Positions 36,311-46,465 of a DNA stretch of 64,000 nucleotides are shown one piece after another (position 1 is the first letter of the stretch; every line of letters begins with the position of its first letter). Source of the DNA: Bradyrhizobium daqingense (GTDB lineage Bacteria; Pseudomonadota; Alphaproteobacteria; Rhizobiales; Xanthobacteraceae). The stretch covers positions 1,488,001-1,552,000 of the forward strand of contig NZ_CP088014.1 of assembly GCF_021044685.1 (NCBI RefSeq), in the 5' to 3' direction. The translations under genes were made by a program, and so were the position numbers. The notes below the pieces were generated by a model. The model saw only the letters and a list, made by a program, of their open reading frames with translations, was not told the DNA's origin and did no database searches.

Positions 36311-37546
36311 CGCATCCTCCTTGATCTCAGAACAATTCGCGCGGTTGGAGATTGAGCTATTCATCTCACCGCGCCTCTCCGGTTGTTGAAGCGCCCCTGA
36401 AGCGACTGTACTGCGCTGGCAGCGATGTGGGTTCGGTAGTCCGTGCGGCACATCGATCCGGTGATAGCGATCTTCGCTACGCGAGGCCGCAGTGCCGTTT
36501 CTGCGCCTTGCACCTCAATCCGCCGGATTAAACGATCCGAAAACATCCGACACGCTTGACCTTTTCCATTCTAGAAGCCGGCAGCTGTCCTGTGCTGCCG
36601 GATGCGCCTGATTGTGCATCCATTCCGGCGGAGCCTGCTCACCGATGATGACGTCAAGGCGAGTGGGTGATTCCTATTTGTCTATCAGTCGTTATGCAAC
36701 GTCGATGCCAGGCACCTCGTGCGGTTTATACGGCTCACTGGCTGACGTCAAATTGGGTACGAGTGACCCGACAACTTTCGACCCTTGTTCTGTTGCCTTC
36801 CTCGCTTGTCCGATTGACGACGCGATGTCGAAAGCCCGACATGATCAAGTATCCGGACAGAAAGTCGATGAGGCTCTCTCACGAGTTTTCGCAACAGCCT
36901 CGATTAAACCAGATCAGCGTAACATTGTCGCTGCGCATGGTCGAAAACGCAGGCCCTGACATCGCCGTCTCGGTGGAGAGTCGGAAGACCTCCGGCGCCT
37001 GTGCAAGAGTCACGTGAGGCTGACTTCCCATCAGAGTCTCGGCGCGCCGATTGCACGGAATGGATACTCCAATTCGCAAGACTAAGGAGAACCTCATGCG
37101 TTCTGCGCCCCACTTTTCGATCCACAAGGAGCTCAGCACCGTTCGGCACCGGTATCGCTCCGCTCGCGGGTACCGATCCTATCTCCGAAACCGGAGGAAA
37201 TTCGGTCGCAAATTGTCGGCGTCTAGAAGGCGGGGTAGTTCGGCAAAGCCAATGCAATAATCCAAAGGATGGCTAACGCCTGAGCGGCGGAAGCATGTTC
37301 GCGACGTGAAATCGTTATCGAAGTGCTTTAGCGCCAATTTACACGGGTACTGCGCACAGGCTTTGGGAATCAAAGATGATACGTAGCAGAGGGCAGATCG
37401 CCAAGAGTCCGGGGCGTGGTGCAGACCGCAACTCTTGGCTTGCCCGACTTTCAATGCTCGTTCTCAACCATTTTGATCAACACGCCCGTCATCCTTTTTG
37501 ATGCTGAAAACCCCTGCACCGCCACTGATCGAGGGAACCAAGAGTT
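36311..37546. other. Long non-coding or unrecognised stretch before the SDR gene
   Basis: About 1.2 kb. Several overlapping open frames exist on both strands, but none has family motifs or a credible ribosome binding site. It should contain the divergent promoters of the decarboxylase and dehydrogenase genes. I could not place them. Confidence 0.4.
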
Positions 37547-38305
37547 ATGGGACGTGTGAGCGAAAAAGTCATTTTGGTAACCGGCGGGGCTCAAGGGATG
37601 GGGGCCGCTCATGCGCGCCTGCTGGTAGCCGAGGGCGCGAAAGTCGTGATCACCGATATTCTTGACAATGAAGGAGCGACTTTCGCGGCCGAACTTGGCC
37701 CATCCGCGATCTATGTGCGTCAAGACGTCGCTCAGCCAGGGGAATGGTGCCAGGCGATTGCGGCTGCGGAGGGCAAGTTCGGCGCGGTGCACGGCCTCGT
37801 CAACAATGCAGGCATAGCGAGTATGGCTCCCATCGAGCGGTTCCCGCTCGAGCAGTGGGAGAAGACCCTGGCTGTCAATCTCACCGGTGTATTCTTGGGA
37901 ATGCAGACTGCCCTACCTGCGATGCGCCGCGCGGGCGGAGGCTCGATCGTCAACATCTCGTCGGTCGAGGGGATGAGGGGTAGTCCTGGGCTTCACGCCT
38001 ATGTTGCTTCCAAGTTCGGCGTGCGGGGCATAACGAAGTCCGCTGCCTTGGAGGCCGCCGCGTCCGGCGTTCGCATAAACTCTATCCATCCGGGCTTCAT
38101 CAACACTCGGATGACAGAGAACATCGATCTTTCCAGTTTTCCAATTCCGCTCGCGCGGCCAGCCGAGCCGCAGGAAGTGTCACAGGCAGTCTTGTTCCTG
38201 CTTAGCGACGAGTCCTCTTATCTTACCGGCTCCGAAATCGTCGTCGATGGCGGTCTGACGATCGGCGTCCCGCAGAAGGGTCAGGCGGTCGAAAACATCT
38301 TCTGA
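37547..38305 (+). CDS. Short-chain dehydrogenase/reductase (SDR)
   Basis: A 252-residue classical SDR. The NAD(P) motif is TGGAQGMG (12-19). D60 binds adenine, NNAG is at 87-90, and the catalytic set is N111, S138/S139, Y152 and K156 (YVASK). The C-terminus SSYLTGSEIVVDGGLTIG is typical of the hydroxysteroid and 3-oxoacyl reductase-like group (FabG3-like). It ends 45 bases before the oleate hydratase gene in the same direction, so both probably form one transcript. It may oxidise the hydroxy fatty acid made by that enzyme to a keto acid; substrate is inference. Confidence 0.9.
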   Translation: MGRVSEKVILVTGGAQGMGAAHARLLVAEGAKVVITDILDNEGATFAAELGPSAIYVRQDVAQPGEWCQAIAAAEGKFGAVHGLVNNAGIASMAPIERFPLEQWEKTLAVNLTGVFLGMQTALPAMRRAGGGSIVNISSVEGMRGSPGLHAYVASKFGVRGITKSAALEAAASGVRINSIHPGFINTRMTENIDLSSFPIPLARPAEPQEVSQAVLFLLSDESSYLTGSEIVVDGGLTIGVPQKGQAVENIF

Positions 38306-38350
38306 CTATCAGCGGACGGATTGTCACATCAAACGAGATCGAATGTCGCG

Positions 38351-40111
38351 ATGTATTACACCAGTGGAAATTACGAAGCTTTTGCTCGGCCCCGCAAACC
38401 CGCCGGCGTGGATAGCAAGACAGCATGGTTCGTTGGTTCGGGGTTGGCTGCGCTCTCCGGCGCGGCCTTCTTGATCCGCGACGGGCAGTTGCGTGGCGAC
38501 CGTATCACCATCCTCGAACGACAGACGGTTCCGGGGGGCGCGTTGGACGGTTGTCAGGATCCGGAAAGGGGATTCGTGATTCGAGGTGGTAGAGAGATGG
38601 AGGATCATTTCGAGTGTCTCTGGGATCTGTTTCGTTCGATCCCATCGCTCGAACTTGAAGGCGCCAGCGTGCTCGATGAGTTTTACTGGCTGAACAAGGA
38701 TGATCCGAACTACACACTACGGCGGGCGACGGTGAAGCAGGGGCAGGATGCCCATACCGATGGCCTCTTCACACTGAGCGAACAGGCCCAGAAAGAGCTG
38801 ATTGCCCTTTTTCTTGCCACTCGTAAGCAGATGGAGACCAAGCGCATCGACGAAGTGTTCGGAAGAGATTTCTTCAACAGCAATTTCTGGCTCTATTGGC
38901 GGACCATGTTCGCCTTTGAAGAATGGCATTCAGCCCTCGAGATGAAACTTTATCTGCATCGATTCATCCACCATATCGGCGGCCTGCCGGATTTCAGTAC
39001 GCTGAAGTTTACCAAATACAATCAATATGAATCGCTCGTTCTGCCGTTATCCAAATGGCTGTTGGCGCAAGGCGTCAACTTTCGCTACGGGGTCGGAGTC
39101 ACCGATATCGATTTCGACATAAAGCGTGGCCGCAAGCAAGCCACAGCCATCCGCTGGCTGGAGAATGGCATTGAGGGCAGTCTCATTATTGGCGCCGACG
39201 ATCTTGTTTTCATGACGATCGGGTCGCTGACCGAAAACTCGGACATGGGGGACCATCACACGGCCGCCAGGCTCAACGAAGGACCGGCGCCCGCCTGGGA
39301 TCTGTGGCGGCGTATTGCGGCCAAAGATGCGGCCTTTGGACGCCCAAATGTCTTTTGCGGCAATATTCCTGCAAGCAAATGGGAATCGGCGACGATCACG
39401 ACCCTGGACAAACGCATTCCAGCATACATCCGCAAGATCGCCAAACGCGATCCGTTCAGCGGCAAGGTTGTCACAGGAGGCATCGTTACGGTGAAAGATT
39501 CGAGCTGGTTGCTCAGTTGGACCACAAATCGCCAGCCGCATTTCAAGCGCCAGCCCAGCGATCAAGTCGTCGTCTGGGTCTATTCGCTATTCGTCGATAA
39601 AGCCGGCGACTACGTGAGGAAACCGATGCAAGATTGTACGGGCGAGGAAATCACGCAAGAATGGCTTTATCACCTCGGTGTGCCGGTTGCGAGTATACCG
39701 GAACTCGCCGCTGGGGCCGCCAAGACGGTCCCGGTGATGATGCCCTACGTCACTTCCTTCTTCATGCCGCGGCAGGCGGGCGACCGGCCAGATGTTGTGC
39801 CGAAAGATGCGGTCAATTTCGCCTTCATCGGCCAGTTCGCGGAGTCGGGTGAACGGGATTGTATCTTCACGACGGAATACTCCGTTCGGACCGCGATGGA
39901 AGCCGTGTATATCCTCCTCAAGATTGAACGTGGCGTGCCCGAGGTATTCAACTCGACCTATGATATTCGCAAGCTGCTTGCAGCAATGGGTAGACTGCGC
40001 GACGGCAATGAAATTGAGATCCCGGGACCTGCGTTCCTGCGCGAGCTCATTCTAAAAAAGATTGAAGCGACTGAGCTTGGCGAACTACTCAATAAATATC
40101 ACCTGAGGTGA
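38351..40111 (+). CDS. ohyA: Oleate hydratase (MCRA family)
   Basis: A 586-residue FAD-dependent fatty acid hydratase, which adds water to the cis-9 double bond of oleic or linoleic acid to give 10-hydroxy acids. The N-terminus MYYTSGNYEAFARPRKP is a family signature. The FAD-binding GSGLAALSGAAFLIRDG begins at residue 29, and E82 in RGGREMEDHFECLWDLF is the proposed catalytic acid. The segment FIGQFAESGERDCIFTTEYS near the end binds FAD. ATG 38351 is chosen because it begins the family signature; no clear Shine-Dalgarno is seen. The length is normal. Such enzymes help resist or use host-derived unsaturated fatty acids. Confidence 0.93.
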   Translation: MYYTSGNYEAFARPRKPAGVDSKTAWFVGSGLAALSGAAFLIRDGQLRGDRITILERQTVPGGALDGCQDPERGFVIRGGREMEDHFECLWDLFRSIPSLELEGASVLDEFYWLNKDDPNYTLRRATVKQGQDAHTDGLFTLSEQAQKELIALFLATRKQMETKRIDEVFGRDFFNSNFWLYWRTMFAFEEWHSALEMKLYLHRFIHHIGGLPDFSTLKFTKYNQYESLVLPLSKWLLAQGVNFRYGVGVTDIDFDIKRGRKQATAIRWLENGIEGSLIIGADDLVFMTIGSLTENSDMGDHHTAARLNEGPAPAWDLWRRIAAKDAAFGRPNVFCGNIPASKWESATITTLDKRIPAYIRKIAKRDPFSGKVVTGGIVTVKDSSWLLSWTTNRQPHFKRQPSDQVVVWVYSLFVDKAGDYVRKPMQDCTGEEITQEWLYHLGVPVASIPELAAGAAKTVPVMMPYVTSFFMPRQAGDRPDVVPKDAVNFAFIGQFAESGERDCIFTTEYSVRTAMEAVYILLKIERGVPEVFNSTYDIRKLLAAMGRLRDGNEIEIPGPAFLRELILKKIEATELGELLNKYHLR

Positions 40112-40323
40112 TTAAGGCAGCGGACGCTGCGGCTTCGCTCGGATAGAGAAGCGCTGTCCTGCGCCGTGACGGCTCGGACTCGCCAAGGCGCGGATCAAAC
40201 GTTCGCGCCGATCTTCCAGGCAACCTTTAGGCGTACTCTGGAATTCGGTGTTCTTTCGGCTTGATGTTATTCTCGCCACACGCATCCGATTAACCTCTTG
40301 CCACGAGGTGAGGGCGAAACTAG

Positions 40324-40537
40324 CTAGTGGCTCGTCACAGTGATCTTGATGGTTTGATACCGGCCAGCTTAGGATAGGCAAGTTTTCTGGCGGCACAAGG
40401 ACTTCGATGCTTCTGGGGATGCAGGATTCGGCGGGTGGCCGTCCGGACATGTGCGAATAGGTATAGATGAACGCCAGATAATGGCCCTGCTTCTCGGTAA
40501 AGCGTGCGCCTGGTTTTTGACTCATGGATCGATTCAT
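40324..40537 (-). pseudogene. Winged-HTH (LexA DNA-binding-domain-like) regulator with internal deletion
   Basis: The frame begins MNRSMSQKPGARFTEKQGHYLAFIYTYS and continues GRPPAE, the start of a LexA-type winged HTH protein that is common near rhizobial recombinases. The recognition helix segment that should follow is missing, and the sequence resumes with PRSIEVLVPPENLPIL. A frame change then leads to IKITVTSH and a stop at 40324. It cannot form a complete winged helix. Confidence 0.55.
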
Positions 40538-40728
40538 CCGTGCCTCCTTAGTCGTCCGTGAAGAACAGGTAAGGGGCTGATCTGGAGTCGTTGTTTTTCG
40601 GCTGCGGCGATTTTGTGATTGCAGGCTTTGACAGTGCGGTAGCTCGGAACCTGCAATTTGCAGTTTGAGATTCCCTCGAATCGCACGGCATGATTCGGCG
40701 CTCGTATCGGGAGGAGCCGATGCGACCG

Positions 40729-41095
40729 AAGAAGCCGAAGGCGACGGACGAAGGTGATCTGTTCCGGGCCAGGCTCAAGCAGGTCATCAACATGGAGCAC
40801 GAACTGGTTCAGCACGCCGGCAAGATCAATTGGGACTGGATCGACTATCGACATGAAGGCGCCGCGCGGGCTCGACAAGCCGCTGTTCCAAAAGCTCGTC
40901 GCCGGCGAGTGGATCGACCGGCATCAGAACCTGCTCATCATCGGCCCGACCGGCGTCTGCAAGAGCTGGATTGCTTGCGCCTTGGGCCACAAGGCCTGCC
41001 GCGACAACCGCTCCGTGCTCTGTCAGCGGCTGCCGCGGCTGTTCGAGGCGCTTGCCCTCGCGCGGGGCGACGGCCGATGGTTGGGTTGCCGATGA
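40729..41095 (+). mobile_element. Composite of IS5-transposase and IstB fragments
   Basis: The first part (40729-40845) encodes MRPKKPKATDEGDLFRARL then HELVQHAGKINWDWID, the N-terminus of an IS5-group transposase. It breaks off and from 40853 a different frame encodes KAPRGLDKPLFQKLVAGEW, DRHQNLLIIGPTGVCKSW and ACALGHKACRDNRSVL, the middle of an IstB ATPase. Its P loop has C in place of the second G (GVCKS). Neither is functional. On the minus strand 41270-41399 a piece with SRNAIIGKVKRM recalls the GcrA regulator. The rest to 41740 is unrecognised. Confidence 0.55.
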
Positions 41096-41741
41096 GCTCC
41101 GCGCTTTGACTTCCTTGTAGACGTTGCTGATCGACATCGCGGATGTTGCGACACCGCGCCATCGACGAACCGCGTTCGGATGCGAGATCGGCGTGATAGC
41201 CATCGATCTTGGCGAGCATCTCCTGCACGAGCGCCGGATCAAAGTCGATAGCGACTGCTGCTGACTTTGCCGTCGTTTGTCCCTGTTGCGTTGCTTGGCC
41301 TCGGCGAGCTCTCATGCGCTTGACCTTGCCGATGATGGCGTTGCGAGATACGCATCGCCACCCCTCGCAGACACCGAGTGGCCCGCGCTCCACATGCATT
41401 GCAGAAGCGACACCTCCTCAGAATCCCATGCCGATGTGGCTTGATTGACCATCGTTCGTCATCGTCACGAGCACGAGTCGATGGTCGTTTTGATTGTCGC
41501 CAAAAGCAGTGCGTGTCGATGTTTACGCTTGTTCGCCGCTATTCGATGTTCGGAAAGGTTTTTGGCTGCGACGATCGGCCTGCCTTATAAAATAGGCAGA
41601 CGAACGTGTATTTATGCCTGCGGTTGCATCGTGTCCGGAAAGTTGATCCGCTTACGTTAACGGCTGTTGACAACATGCGTTAACGGCGTTGCAATCACCA
41701 GCACGACAAACGGCGGTGAGTTTACCAACTAACAACAGCAG

Positions 41742-42932
41742 CTAGTCACATGAATCTAAAGTTCGCCACATAGAGTCTGCTGGGCTTTGTGGCAAAAGCG
41801 TTTGACGGAAGCCAAGATCTGGTCTGCGGACTTGGTCCATTTGAAGGGCTTCGGGTTGTTGTTGTGCAATTCGATGAAGGTACGGATGTCGGCTTCGAGC
41901 TGCCTGACGGAGGTGTGAACACCTCGCCGGATCTGCTTTCTGGTGAGTTCAGCGAACCAGCGCTCGATCTGATTGATCCACGACGCGGAAGTCGGCGTGA
42001 AGTGGACATGATAGTGCGGCCGGCGAGCGAGCCACGCTTTAATCTTGGGGGTCTTGTGGGTAGCGTAGTTGTCCATGACGATATGGACAGCGAGCCCCTC
42101 AGGGATTTGAGCGTCGATCTCTTTGAGAAACTTCAAGAACTCGAGCGCCCGATGGCGCTTGTAGCATTTGCCAATGACGAAGCCGGAAGCGACATCGAGC
42201 GCGGCAAACAGCGTGGTCGTACCATGCCGCACATAGCTATGCGTGCGACGTTCCGGCACCCCAGGCATCATCGGCAAGACCGGCTGCTCGCGATCGAGTG
42301 CCTGGATCTGGCTTTTCTCATCGACACTGAGGACAACGGCTCGGTTAGGCGGCGACAGATAAAGCCCGACAATATCGCGCACCTTATCGACGAATAGCGG
42401 ATCGCTCGATAGTTTAAATGTCTGGCTGCGGTGCGGCTGCAAGCCGAACGCCGTCCACATTCGGCGGATCGTGGTGTGAGAAAAGCCAGTATCCGCAGCC
42501 ATCGAGCGGATCGACCAGTGCGTTGCGTCGGGCGGCGTCGTACGCAATGTCCGCTCGATTACCTCGGCAACCTGATCATCGTCGATGGTTCGAGGGCGGC
42601 CCGGGCGGGCTTCGTCAAGCAGGCCATCACAACGATCCTTCAAGAATCGGCGGCGCCACTTGCCGACGGTGTGTTCATGGATGCCAAGTTCGGCAGCCAC
42701 AGACTTGCTTGGCAGACCAACTGCACACCGCAGGATCGCGCGGCATCGCTCAGATAGCGATCGGGCTACACGATGACGACGAACTTGCCTCTCCAAGTAC
42801 GCCCGCTCCTGCGAACTCAGCACCAACGGCGCGATCGGCCGGCCTTTCACACCTGCATTCGCCACGAGCGCTCTCCTCTCTAGAGATCCGAGCGATCAAC
42901 TAATGTCACGAACTTCCGTTCCAGATGACTAG
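41742..42932 (-). mobile_element. IS630-family insertion sequence, apparently complete
   Basis: About 1.19 kb with one transposase gene. Ends CTAGTCACATGAATCTAAAG (41742 on) and, on the other strand, CTAGTCATCTGGAACGGAAG (from 42932 inward) are imperfect inverted repeats that both continue AGTTCG..ACAT. TA at each tip fits the TA target duplication of the family. Confidence 0.8.
41756..42865 (-). CDS. IS630 family transposase
   Basis: A 369-residue DDE transposase in a single frame. Two N-terminal HTH motifs (KSVAAELGIHEHTVGKWRRRF and ATHWSIRSMAADTGFSHTTI) are followed by the catalytic aspartates in AVVLSVDEKSQIQ and VHIVMDNYATHKTPK and the glutamate in SWINQIERWFAELTRK. All are present, so it may be active. 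The product ends 14 bases from the left inverted repeat. Confidence 0.93.
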   Translation of the reverse strand: MANAGVKGRPIAPLVLSSQERAYLERQVRRHRVARSLSERCRAILRCAVGLPSKSVAAELGIHEHTVGKWRRRFLKDRCDGLLDEARPGRPRTIDDDQVAEVIERTLRTTPPDATHWSIRSMAADTGFSHTTIRRMWTAFGLQPHRSQTFKLSSDPLFVDKVRDIVGLYLSPPNRAVVLSVDEKSQIQALDREQPVLPMMPGVPERRTHSYVRHGTTTLFAALDVASGFVIGKCYKRHRALEFLKFLKEIDAQIPEGLAVHIVMDNYATHKTPKIKAWLARRPHYHVHFTPTSASWINQIERWFAELTRKQIRRGVHTSVRQLEADIRTFIELHNNNPKPFKWTKSADQILASVKRFCHKAQQTLCGEL

Positions 42933-43579
42933 ACCACGACGGCGTTACTGCTCGCACACGGCTACTAGCGTGGGTACCCGAGCGTTTGCGCGGAAGGATG
43001 GGCCATGCAGTCGATCCCTTGCTAGGTGTCGTCGGTGCCGGGGATCGTGCCGTTCTCGGAATACTGCCAGAGCTTCCGGTGCCGCGACGCCGACGTCTCC
43101 GGAGGTGACGATGCTGACGTCGACTCGACTTCAACCATTTCAACAGCGACGATGCAAACTTGGTCGCTTGGATCAGCCCTGCGGGCAGCAGGCCGCCGGA
43201 GCCGCCGCCGCCGCCGCCGCGGATGGTCGAGCAGCGCCTGGACGGCCTCGTGCAGATCGTCGAGCGGCTCAAACCCACCTTCGAGAAGGTCGTTCAATTC
43301 GAGCCGCAGCATCTCGTCATCCCAATCGGTGCGTCGAAGGCCTCGAAGAGACGCGACCAAGCGCGAAGCTCGAGACAATACCCGAGAGTGTACCAACAGC
43401 AACGGGACAGCTCGCAGAGATGGAAGCAAAAGTAAAAAGATCAAACAGCGTCATAGCAAGTCCGCCGATCTGGAAGCTAAGCGCGCGCTGAACCGCCTGA
43501 AGGAGGTTGACCCGGAGGGATATGAGGCCTTCCTTCGTAAGCGCGAGAACCGCGGGGACACTGGCGGTTTCGGCCCGGC
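42933..43579. other. Unrecognised stretch between IS630 and the P-type ATPase remnant
   Basis: About 650 bases, GC-rich with a run of GCCGCC triplets near 43200. Open frames on both strands overlap but none resembles a family I know. It may be decayed coding sequence. Confidence 0.35.
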
Positions 43580-43895
43580 TGGACGGGCGAGGCCATAGTC
43601 ACCACCACATTCCTCGCCGTCGCATTCGCACAACTCTGGCGCGTCGTCGCCATGCGCAGCAGCCGCTCCGGTACCGTTTTCAACGAGTTCACGCGCAATC
43701 CATGGGTCTGGCTGCGCTCGGCCTGTACGGCCCTCTGCTCGCAGTCCCTCTCTACTGGCCGCCGATGACAGAGGTCTTCCACGTCTGCCACCGACGCTCA
43801 CGATGTGGAGCATTGTCGCGGGCTACAGCCTGACGCCGATGCTGCTAATTCAGGTCAGCCGCGCCGTCATCGTGCTTGCCAAACGAAGCCGTTAA
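43580..43895 (+). pseudogene. C-terminal remnant of a cation-transporting P-type ATPase
   Basis: Three successive frames give the C-terminal membrane region of a P2-type ATPase. They are VTTTFLAVAFAQLWRVVAMR with VFNEFTRNPWVWL, then LGLYGPLLAVPLYWPPMTEV, then WSIVAGYSLTPMLLIQVSRA with stop at 43893-43895. Two frameshifts separate them, and the phosphorylation and nucleotide-binding domains are absent. Confidence 0.65.
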
Positions 43896-44339
43896 ATGGT
43901 AGCCGCGTTGCTTGGCTCGAATTCGCCGTCTGCATCATCGTGATCGGCGTGGCCGGATGTATGCTCATGGTCATTGCGCCCTACGGAGTCCTGATCTCCG
44001 AGTGCGAGCCTATTGCCCTCAGGCGCCCGGCCAATTCCGTTCGCTCGCGTTCCCGCGGATTACAGCCCCCCGATCTCCCACAGCGGACCCAACGTCACTG
44101 CAAATTCGATCGCGAGGATGGGATGGCGGCTCGAACAAGAGCTCGTCCGAACGCTCTAGATGTTCTTGTTATGCGGTCAAGTTCGCCCATTCCACAGACC
44201 ACCGATTGTGACGTCAGAAAGAATAGTGATCGCGTCTCAAGGACGTCAACAGCAGGGGTAAGCCTACAAGATCATGTAGTTGTAGTATTACTGTTTGCAC
44301 GGCTCTCTGCTGGAGGCCGTTCGCTGACACGGGGGAGCC
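43896..44339. other. Upstream region of the di-heme cytochrome gene
   Basis: About 440 bases without a convincing gene. It should hold the promoter of the cytochrome gene. CACGGGGGAGCC just before the ATG at 44340 is the likely ribosome binding site. Confidence 0.4.
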
Positions 44340-46340
44340 ATGTCGACAGTTACCAGCGCAATTCGGCGCCTTTGGTGGCGACGCTTTCTTGTTCTTCTGG
44401 CGATCATCGTGGTCATTGCTTTGATCGCAGTCATGACCAGCTCCCAGCTTGGCGCGACAATCGAAGCTCTGACGCCGCCTGGTCTCCCTGAACCGGTTTC
44501 CGCGAGCGAGCAGGTTTCGCTCGATCAGGGCTGGAACGCCGAAGACGCCGATCGATTCCATCATAAAGCCCAGGGCACGCAGACCTTACCGATCCCGCTG
44601 TCATGGTTTCTCGCCCTGGAAGCGCCGCTGAACTCGCCTTTCGCTATCCCCTTTTTCAAACGAGAACGGTTTTCTGACAACCGCTATTTACTGCGGTTTG
44701 GATTCATAGAGTCTGCCGAAAGCGAGAACAATGAGTACGGTTTGCCGATCGGCTTTGCATATTCGCCGTTTCAGTCGATCCGCGGACTTTCGCGTAAGGA
44801 GACTGCCGTTGGATTGACCTGTGCCGCGTGCCATACCGGCCAACTGATCTTCAAAGAGAAGCGCTATGTCATTGAAGGCGGCCCCGCCGTGACCGATCTC
44901 GGTCAATTGACAAATGCGCTCCGCGCTGCGCTCGCACAGACCGCTTTGTCGGCAAAGCTACCCTTCTTCGACGGTCGCTTCGGGCGGTTCGCGAAGCGCG
45001 TTTTAGGAACCGAGTACAGCGATCTTACACGCGTCCAACTGTCCAAGGAGCTCGATGGAATACTTGGTGCTCTGATCGATCAGCCCGCTGGGATCGACGT
45101 CACGGAAGGGTTTACCCGCCTCGATGCGCTCAATCGCATCGGCAACCAGGTGTTCGCACTCGACCCCAAGCGCTACGGCAACTACGTCAACCTCAACGCC
45201 CCTGTCAGCTACCCGCACATCTGGACATCGTCATGGTTCGATTGGGTGCAGTACGACGGCTCGATTATGCAGCCATTGGTGCGCAATGCCGGCGAGGCGA
45301 TGGGGGTTTCGGCGGAGCTCAACCTCACCGCCCCGCCCAAGGGGGGACGTTTTGCCAGCAGCATCCCCTTCGATAATCTGCACTGGATCGAACAACAGCT
45401 CGCTGGAAAGGACCTGCCGCTGGTGGCGAAAGCCTTCACCGGACTGAATGCGCCAGCCTGGCCCGACAGCTTTCCTGCGATCGACAAAGCCAAGGCCGCC
45501 GTGGGAGCCCAACTCTACGACAAACATTGCAGCGGCTGCCATCTTCCAGCGCTGACGCCGGACATCGTGCACGGCAAGGCCCCGGACGCGGAGTTCTGGA
45601 AGAACTTCGGCCCTATCCGCTGGCGCGGTCGCGATGGGCAGGAGAAGCAGACGAGGGAATCCGTACTCAACGTCAAGATCATCAAGCAAAGCCATATCGG
45701 CACCGATCCGGCCCAGGGCGACGTGCTGCGCAATCGCACCGTGGACACCGCCGGCAGCGAACTGGCCAGGGCGGGCCAGAGCAGCCCAGGGCTCGGCCTC
45801 GACATCGATGTCTGCCAACGGAAGGCTGACAACACGCTGGATACGATCCACCTCTCGGACCATGCGATGCAACTCTACGCGCTTGCGCTCGGCGCCGTGG
45901 TCCAATCCGGCATCGACGAATGGCTTCGGTCGACCGGGACGGTCCAAGCGGAGATCGAAGGCGATCGGCCGAACTGTCTAGCGGCAGGTTTCGGCTATAA
46001 GGCGCGTCCGCTGAACGGCGTATGGGCGACTGCGCCGTTCCTGCACAACGGCTCGGTGCCGACGATCTACGATCTGCTCAGCCCGGTTGCGGAGCGCCCA
46101 CAAGTCTTCCTGCTCGGTGAGCCCAGCTTCGATCCTGTCCGCGTCGGTATCGTGACACGGACGGTCGCTCCTGAAGGCAGGACCTACGACAGCAAGGGCT
46201 ACTTCATCATCGATACGTCGAGGCCCGCCAATCGCAATACCGGCCACGAATTCTCGAACGAGAAGCATGAGGGCGTCATTGGCCCTGCGCTGTCTCCGGA
46301 GGAGCGCAACGCAATCATCGAGTTCCTCAAGTCGATCTGA
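44340..46340 (+). CDS. Di-heme cytochrome c, RoxA-like / cytochrome c peroxidase-related
   Basis: A 666-residue protein with one N-terminal membrane segment (about residues 16-33, FLVLLAIIVVIALIAVM) that anchors or exports it to the periplasm. Two heme c sites are present, CAACH at 161-165 and CSGCH at 397-401. The motif LNGVWATAPFLHNGSVPTIYDLL near residue 560 is shared by RoxA rubber oxygenase, MauG and di-heme peroxidases. Length is close to RoxA (about 680), far above ordinary di-heme peroxidases (about 350). RoxA cleaves polyisoprene double bonds with O2. The natural substrate here is unknown; a lipid or isoprenoid is my guess because a P450 follows and oleate hydratase is nearby. Confidence 0.85.
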   Translation: MSTVTSAIRRLWWRRFLVLLAIIVVIALIAVMTSSQLGATIEALTPPGLPEPVSASEQVSLDQGWNAEDADRFHHKAQGTQTLPIPLSWFLALEAPLNSPFAIPFFKRERFSDNRYLLRFGFIESAESENNEYGLPIGFAYSPFQSIRGLSRKETAVGLTCAACHTGQLIFKEKRYVIEGGPAVTDLGQLTNALRAALAQTALSAKLPFFDGRFGRFAKRVLGTEYSDLTRVQLSKELDGILGALIDQPAGIDVTEGFTRLDALNRIGNQVFALDPKRYGNYVNLNAPVSYPHIWTSSWFDWVQYDGSIMQPLVRNAGEAMGVSAELNLTAPPKGGRFASSIPFDNLHWIEQQLAGKDLPLVAKAFTGLNAPAWPDSFPAIDKAKAAVGAQLYDKHCSGCHLPALTPDIVHGKAPDAEFWKNFGPIRWRGRDGQEKQTRESVLNVKIIKQSHIGTDPAQGDVLRNRTVDTAGSELARAGQSSPGLGLDIDVCQRKADNTLDTIHLSDHAMQLYALALGAVVQSGIDEWLRSTGTVQAEIEGDRPNCLAAGFGYKARPLNGVWATAPFLHNGSVPTIYDLLSPVAERPQVFLLGEPSFDPVRVGIVTRTVAPEGRTYDSKGYFIIDTSRPANRNTGHEFSNEKHEGVIGPALSPEERNAIIEFLKSI

Positions 46341-46465
46341 AATTGATTGGGTCAGCTCCAACTGGAGCAATAGCGAAGACCATCTCGCTCCCGCAGGGGG
46401 AAAGGTGGACGGAAGCCCGGATCGACCGACCAGGCGAAGCTTTTCGGAGTTAGGGTGCGGCAGCA

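Noticed and set aside
36612..36959. Plus-strand frame in the gap before the SDR gene
   Set aside because: No recognised motif and two overlapping alternatives of equal length; not supported as a gene.
43160..43435. GCC/CCG triplet run as a possible low-complexity gene
   Set aside because: Frames on both strands are equally open and have no motif; the bias comes from the triplet run.
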